Source of the DNA: Acheta domesticus
Lineage: Eukaryota > Arthropoda > Insecta > Orthoptera > Gryllidae
Assembly: GCA_031308135.1 (NCBI GenBank)
Contig: JAHLJT010009436.1
Location: forward strand, 124,485,366 to 124,549,365
Reading direction: 5' to 3'
Length of the DNA stretch: 64,000 nucleotides
In this document: piece by piece, positions 59,320 through 64,000 of the stretch
Numbering within the stretch: position 1 is the first letter of the stretch
Layout: the number at the start of each line of letters is the position of its first letter
Notes under the pieces: generated by a model
Seen by the model: only the letters and a program-made list of their open reading frames with translations
Databases searched by the model: none
Told to the model about the DNA's origin: nothing
Position numbers and translations under genes: made by a program

Positions 59320-59560
59320 TGACCCGCCGCGTGCGTGGCAGAAACAATGTTGTCGTTGCCCCGCGCTAACCTCCTTGATAAGGCAGGAAGCAGTCTAAAT
59401 CGGAGCGCGCCGCCCGATAAGGCGCTCGCGGGTCTCTTCCGTGCGCGGCCGGAGGCGGCGGCCGGGGGCGGCGGCCGGGGGCGCGACGGGAAGTCCGGCC
59501 GCGCCGACACATCGCCGCTGCCCGCAGCGCCATCACTGGAACCGACGCACCGCAATATCT
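59320..59560. other. CpG-dense block
   Basis: GGAGGCGGCGGCCGGGGGCG and similar words; open frames on both strands reflect GC content. Confidence 0.45.
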
Positions 59561-59629
59561 GGCTTACCTCAATACCGTAATTATATCTTCAGATTGAGCC
59601 TCCCCTTCACCTTCACCATCTCCTACTAC

Positions 59630-59690
59630 CATCACCACCACCACCACCACCAAAACCAAAACCAATACCACTACCACCACCACCACTTAC
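59630..59690. repeat. imperfect (CCA)n tract
   Basis: CACCACCACC runs interrupted by AAAACCAAAACCAATA. Confidence 0.8.
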
Positions 59691-59776
59691 TGTTTGCAGG
59701 GTCTGGGAGACCCTAGGCTCTAGCTAACAGCTACTAGTTAAATAGTATTCCGTCACAACGTGTGTTTCGAAATTTC

Positions 59777-59779
<3 letters not shown>

Positions 59780-59848
<69 letters not shown>
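59780..59848. repeat. (TC)n microsatellite
   Basis: About 34 perfect TC units directly preceding a jockey-type fragment. The poly-Ser/Leu frame over it is an artefact. Confidence 0.95.
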
Positions 59849-59851
<3 letters not shown>

Positions 59852-60125
59852 GTTCAGATCCAAGGAACTAAAATTCCAGGGTCAACTTCCCTGGTTATAT
59901 ATATGGGAGTACTCTTTGACAAACGACTGGAATGACCGTGTAAATGCACTCATAGACAAAACAAAAATTCAAATCTTCAAACTAGCATCGATTAAGAGGA
60001 TCATTTCAGAAGTCATAGCGATTATTTTATGTATTCCGAATAAGCGCATATGCGGTTATTACTCTATATACATTAAAACATGATGTCCACAGTACGTGAC
60101 CACCCGATAACGTCTGAATGCATTG

Positions 60126-60317
60126 GTGTCTAGCAGAGGCGTATCTAGGAGTTCAGGCGCCCGTGGCAAGCATCGAATTTGCGCCCCTGCCACGATGCTT
60201 CAAATTAGGGTTGTTGATGTTTGTTTTAGCGGGTATACTCTAAATAGCGCCCCTTGAGTGTGGCGCCCATGGCACATGCCATGTCTGCCATACCGTAGAT
60301 CTCTCTCTGGTGTCTAG
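60126..60317. mobile_element. 176-bp hAT-type MITE inside mariner, exact 8-bp duplication
   Basis: The body at 60134-60309 starts CAGAGGCGTATCTA and ends TAGATCTCTCTCTG (complement CAGAGAGAGATCTA, 10 of 14 matching). GTGTCTAG is repeated exactly on both sides (60126-60133 and 60310-60317). The interior carries GGCGCCC and GCGCCCC words in near-inverted order. Confidence 0.75.
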
Positions 60318-60349
60318 TAGACAATACATCGTAGAGACGGTGTTCCAAG

Positions 60350-61399
60350 ATGGATGTCATTAAAGATGAAAAGCGAGAATATGTAAAAATTGCATTTCTG
60401 TGAGGCAGAAATGCTCGAGAGTGTCATGCTGAGCTATAAGAAGTATTGGGTGACCTGGCGTTGCCCTGTCGAACTGTTGTACATTGGGTGGAGGCCTTCA
60501 AACGCGGACGTGTAGCTACTGTTGACCTGCCGCGCAGTGGACGTCCAGAGACTGCTCACGCAGATGTGCAAACGGCTGTTATCGAACACTGTTTAGCAGA
60601 TGAAAGGCGTGGGAGTGGCGGAATTAACCTCAAACTGGTAAGTCTGCATCGACAGTATTCCGCATCTAACGGAATGACTTGAAGATTTGCGCAAGGTTTG
60701 TGCAAAGAAGTGGGTGCCATTTGCCTTAACTGAGGTGCAAAAATGGACTCGATATGAGACATACCGTATCAATCTGGAACGATTCCAACACGAAGGAAAT
60801 GAGATGTTAAATCGCATTATTGCAATTGATGAAACGTGGGCACGAGCGCATGAACCAGAACTAAAGAGACTATCAAATTAATGGCATCGTCGTGGTTCAC
60901 CATGAAAAAAATAAGATTCGGCAGAATCCACCACCCACGAAGGTCATGCATGATTTGGCTTATGACAGCCAAGGTATTCTTGCGTGTCATAGTATTCGTG
61001 AGGGCTAAACTGTCACTGCCTAGTCAAACATCATTCCTGCTGCACACTCTGCTTCGTACATCGCGAGGGAAACGTCCAGGGCTTCTCAACAATTCAAAAT
61101 TCCTCCATTATAATGCAACAAGCTACACTGCATCCTGTGTTCAGAATCTTGCGCGGCGGTGGGCGTGAGAGATTTTGAAATGCCCACTGTCCTCCCCTGG
61201 CCTCAGTCCGTACGTCTTTGATCTCTTTCCAAAAATGAAGACACCGCTTCGTGAGAAGCGGTTTCCGCACATCCTAACAGCGCATCGTCGAGAGGTGGTG
61301 CACAAAGACGCACCGCACGCAGCTGATGTCAGTCAGTGCCTTCCTCATTGTTGGCAAAGATGTGTGGACCTCTTGGGGGTTTATTTTGAAGGTTGTTAG
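60350..61399 (+). pseudogene. mariner transposase, inactivated
   Basis: From the ATG at 60350 the frame reads MDVIKDEKREYVKIAFL, a stop, GRNARECHAEL, another stop, LPCRTVVHWVEAFKRGR (helix-turn-helix region) and LPRSGRP. After a frameshift near 60650 come VCAKKWVPFALTEVQ, IIAIDETWARAHEPELKR (first catalytic Asp kept), WRH- and P-K-text in a new frame, LHYNATSYTA where LHDNARPHTA is usual, SPGLSPYVFDLFPKMK where SP-LSPCDFDLFPK is usual, and a C-terminal Cys-containing tail ending at 61399. The second Asp of the D,D34D triad has become Tyr and the third Val. With at least two nonsense codons and several frameshifts, this copy cannot transpose. It would otherwise have cut at its own terminal repeats and inserted at TA. 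Confidence 0.85.
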
Positions 61400-61960
61400 C
61401 TCGTAAGAGTACGAGTATTACGCGTAGTTTTGTTTTGTGCATACATAACATAAATAAAACAATGATCTCTATTAATGCATCTTTCAGTGTCCCTTACCCA
61501 TTGCGCCTTGTACCCAGATCCCAATTTAGTACCAGCATTGCGAAGAACATTCCAGCGACTTTCAATCGTATATCCTGAATTTTGTTTCCTGAAGATTTAT
61601 TGACTGACAAAAATAGTTGCCATGACTTCTGAAATGACTCTCGTATAAATCGTCGTTTACTGTGGAGAGTGCAATGTATATTATTAATCTTTAAATCAGT
61701 ATTTATACCAACAGTGACATATGCATGCCCAGTATGGGCAGGAACTACAGCAAGCACTATCAAAAACCTAAGCACTGTCCAAAATAAATATCTCAGGTGA
61801 ACAATAAATGCACCCATCCAACAAGTAAGTTATTTGAACCAACAAAAAGTGGTTATCCCCCAACCAACAAATCATACGACAATTAATTGAATCATAATTC
61901 AAGGAGACGGTAAAACACCTGGACTACAATTTCTACAACTTGTCAAAATCTAGCTACTCT

Positions 61961-62349
61961 ACAATGTTTGACACAGGGAGAAATAAGATCAGACTCCGCA
62001 TTAAATCAAGATTCCCAAAATACCGATTCAAACTTTCATTACCTTCTAGGCATTTCTCTCTCTCACCAATCTATCTCCAACTATCTTCTTACTTGTTCTA
62101 TACGAGACAAAAACCTAAAATTCAGGGACATTCAACTTAGACTTAAGGATGGCCATAACCATCAATTCATCCAACTTAGACTTAAGGATGGCCATATCGT
62201 TTAAGTTCTATTGTAATGTATTTTGTTCAAGTCCTCGAAAGACACAAGTGACAAATGCGAACCAATAAAAAAAGCGTTGAGATCTTATGATATTGTTCAA
62301 TAATACCGTGCTTCTTCTTCACTAGTACGACAGCTCAGGCTGAACCTTG
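61961..62349. other. intergenic stretch with a 39-bp period duplication
   Basis: CAACTTAGACTTAAGGATGG is repeated at 62133 and 62172. Otherwise unrecognised. Confidence 0.5.
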
Positions 62350-62640
62350 GTTTCAATTATATACTGCAGACACATTTAAGGTTTTTCTTCTCACTCTACT
62401 GACTCCTAGTAGTTTCAGGTCTTTTTCGACATCATCGAACCATCTAATAGGTCTTCCAACTCTTATAACTGCGTCGAGTCTAATTCTTCCGTTACATGTT
62501 GTCATTACCCCAATGCTTACGAAATCAATTATTATCTTTGTTACTTTCTTCTTCACTTCTCGGCTTAGCCTACCGTCTGTTCCCTCCTCAGTTCGTCGTT
62601 CTGCGTTTTGTTACTTTAAATATGGAAAATAAAGGTTTGA
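62350..62640 (-). pseudogene. non-LTR retrotransposon ORF, extreme C-terminus
   Basis: Minus strand: GTDGRLSREVKKKVTK near 62580, then VIRVGRPIRWFDDVEKDLKL and LGVSRVRRKTL ending about 62380. This is the conserved GRP-RW-DDV-KDL-xLG-xxWRRKAxD tail of many insect non-LTR polyproteins. The usual Trp of the last box is Val and the final Glu-Trp segment is missing. It is only a short relic with no RT domain attached, on the opposite strand to the jockey/mariner nest. Confidence 0.6.
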
Positions 62641-63129
62641 AAAAATAGTAGTTCAAAAACGTTTCACAGTAAGTATTTTTCGGCTTTTTTTTCTCCGATA
62701 AGTAAGGGTAAAATCCTTAATTTTTCCAATTATAATATGTAACAGTTTATGTTAATTGATAACGTTTTCAGTGACATAATACACATTTTTGGTCCAAGGA
62801 CACTTCTTTATTGTTTTACCGCCTTTTTACGTATTTTAATAATACTCGAGCCGATATCACTGTGACCTCAACAATAATCACTACCTCCATTGTAGTAACC
62901 CTTCCCTCACTACATTAGAATCACCACAATGATATCTCCAAAACCGCAATCAACTACAGCTACAACTATCTCTTCAATATATCACCTGTCACGTTGGTAA
63001 CGCTCCAGTCCGCCACAACTGTCAGCGATCCTTTCATTATACTTCTGCTGTCCTAGAACGTTTCATGTGTATTAACATAGACACTACTTTAGATTGGATG
63101 TTCATATTAGAAACAGTTTTATTGCTCAA
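62641..63129. repeat. AT-rich spacer followed by C-rich, G-poor block
   Basis: 62641-62850 shows nothing. At 62860-63010 the plus strand is rich in CCA, CTAC and CATC words, like 19600-20165. Confidence 0.4.
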
Positions 63130-63149
63130 TCCATACGCTCAGACACATA

Positions 63150-63400
63150 GTCCCTGACCTTGACACATTCAAGCTCACACACAGCACAAATACACCCTGG
63201 CATAAACACATGCCCGCACATGCACACATACACACATACCCTGACACATGCACTCTGACACACACTACACACACACACACACACTCACCTACACACACAG
63301 ACACACACAAACACAAACACACAGGAACTCACAAACCCGCATATACACAGAAACCTAGATATACACCACCCAGACACACCATCACTCAGACACATTGTAC
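63150..63400. repeat. degenerate (CA)n/CACACAGA tract
   Basis: Imperfect ACACAC units with interspersed CAGACA, CATACA and TGACACA. The Cys/Val frame on the complement is an artefact. Confidence 0.85.
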
Positions 63401-63825
63401 AATAGCAAGCTCAAGTCCGGAACAAGTTACAAATCGCAAAATCTTGGAAAGTAAAACGCCTTTGCGCTAAAAGCCTCGGCGTTGAAGTAAACGAAGATGC
63501 TTGGGGTAAGTCATTCAAGATGGTCATGAATAAGGCATTAGGCCATAACTTCACTATCCATCTCCTTTAATAATCTTCTGTGAATTGTGACGTATTTGTT
63601 ACCACGTACATCATAGTGGCTCTTGAACCAGAAATAATACCACTAGTCATTAAACATGAGCTACTGCTACAATTAGCAGAATAATTCACATCCAGGCTCC
63701 GGGACCAGATAGTTCTCCCAAAATTACCCTTAAGACTGCGATATTCACTCATAGTAAAGTCTTCTCAGATATGTAATAGTTCACATCTGAGAGAAGGGAT
63801 TTCTCCAATTTGATGGAATACTCAC
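63401..63825. other. no recognised gene
   Basis: A 61-codon minus-strand frame (63567-63752) is unassigned. Confidence 0.35.
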
Positions 63826-63935
63826 ATCCAAACACACGTTCACTCCCAGACACACACAGCACCTAGATACATACACACTAGATACACACGCATCCAGACA
63901 CACGCACAACTAGACACACGCACTCAGACACGGGT
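63826..63935. repeat. second degenerate CACACA tract
   Basis: CAGACACACACAGCACCTAG-type units, similar to 63150-63400. Confidence 0.75.
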
Positions 63936-64000
63936 GCCCTGTTGATTACACGAGAGGGAACCTCTCTGAAATGCTTAAGGTGTTTAGATTTTGGTCACAC

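Larger units (their letters stand above)
59993..61645 (+). mobile_element. mariner element with TA duplication
   Basis: The left terminal repeat is AGAGGATCATTTCAGAAGTC (from 59995) and the right, complemented, CGAGAGTCATTTCAGAAGTC (ending 61643), flanked by TA at 59993-59994 and 61644-61645. The length is 1,649 bp including a 184-bp secondary insertion and its target copy, so about 1.46 kb originally, a normal mariner size. Confidence 0.8.
59850..61960 (+). pseudogene. jockey-type reverse transcriptase, split by a mariner insertion
   Basis: The left part (59855-59992) encodes SKELKFQG, then YMGVLFDKRLEW in a shifted frame, then NDRVNALIDKTKIQIFKLAS. The right part (61646-61960) resumes with NRRLLWRVQ, LLIFKSVFIPTVTYACPVWA, TTASTIKNLSTVQNKYLR, a stop, and TINAP, then weaker text to about 61960. 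In intact jockey-clade RTs these two parts are adjacent (YLGV-LDRRLTW-HV then a short linker then IYK-RP-LTYACPVW), so the mariner at 59995-61643 interrupts one copy. Both parts lack the catalytic FADD, which would lie upstream of the (TC)n tract. Several frame breaks confirm it is dead. Confidence 0.78.

Noticed and set aside
59760..60083. frame starting with a Ser/Leu run
   Set aside because: The N-terminal part is a (TC)n microsatellite; only the part after 59855 has jockey similarity, and the part after 59992 is the mariner terminal repeat.
62350..62560. independent host gene on the minus strand
   Set aside because: The text matches the C-terminal tail of non-LTR polyproteins rather than a host protein.
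1..64000. CRISPR arrays, operons, Shine-Dalgarno sites, riboswitches or phage genes
   Set aside because: No regularly spaced direct repeats with unique spacers and no compact collinear ORFs; gene density and TE content are eukaryotic.
1..64000. A novel multi-gene system
   Set aside because: No cluster of intact neighbouring genes exists. The unusual signals are repeat structures, not coding modules.

Overview
The window reads as intergenic or intronic DNA from an arthropod, most likely an insect. It is AT-rich and punctuated by short CpG-dense blocks, simple-sequence tracts and decayed transposable elements (TEs). No bacterial or phage organisation is present, and I could not identify one convincing host protein-coding gene. 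The insect call is an inference from the TE mix: jockey-like and RTE-like retroelements, mariner, Tc1, Merlin (IS1016/ISXO2-like), a P/THAP-type fragment, a ZMYM1-type hAT, and tRNA-headed SINEs. Species cannot be determined by eye. Nearly every recognisable protein segment is interrupted by stops or frameshifts, so this is mainly a TE graveyard.

Layout. 1-8.2 kb: a Merlin transposase remnant on the minus strand, long AT-rich DNA without recognisable genes, and a 102-bp TTAA-flanked MITE. 8.2-14.1 kb: two copies of an unclassified element with terminal inverted repeats, internal ~300-bp tandem repeats and a hairpin right end; between them a mariner 3' end, a non-LTR 3' end with an (AAT)n tail, and a 432-bp hAT-type MITE. 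14.2-19.3 kb: three jockey-type reverse-transcriptase fragments, a possible tRNA-derived SINE, and a degenerate tandem repeat next to a CpG block. 19.6-25.6 kb: a C-rich G-poor block, two stacked Tc1 pieces and a P-type transposase piece, all on the minus strand. 25.6-37.2 kb: mostly unrecognised DNA, with a well-bounded hAT MITE at 28.4-29.0 kb and a series of CT-, ATT- and GGC-rich tracts. 37.6-48.5 kb: four copies of one ~400-bp SINE-like family, hAT-type MITEs carrying ATCGAT motifs, and a degenerate TTCTGGAA-type array. 48.7-54.7 kb: the N-terminal part of a retroelement ORF, an internally deleted RTE with an exact 15-bp target duplication, a TTAA-flanked MITE with subterminal repeats, and a minus-strand RT. 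55.6-64 kb: a ZMYM1-type hAT transposase pseudogene, a 1.27-kb non-autonomous hAT carrying a second hAT in inverted orientation, and a three-level nest (hAT MITE inside mariner inside jockey), ending in CA-rich DNA.

How the parts relate. No genes cooperate here. The informative structure is stratigraphic: several insertions retain target-site duplications (8 bp for hAT-like elements, TTAA for piggyBac-like MITEs, TA for mariner, 15 bp for RTE), so relative insertion order can be read. I found no clearly novel molecular system. The best candidates for undescribed biology are the unclassified TIR element (12520-14075 and 8255-9377), the TTAA MITE with subterminal repeats (51621-52062) and the degenerate TTCTGGAA array (44486-44940).
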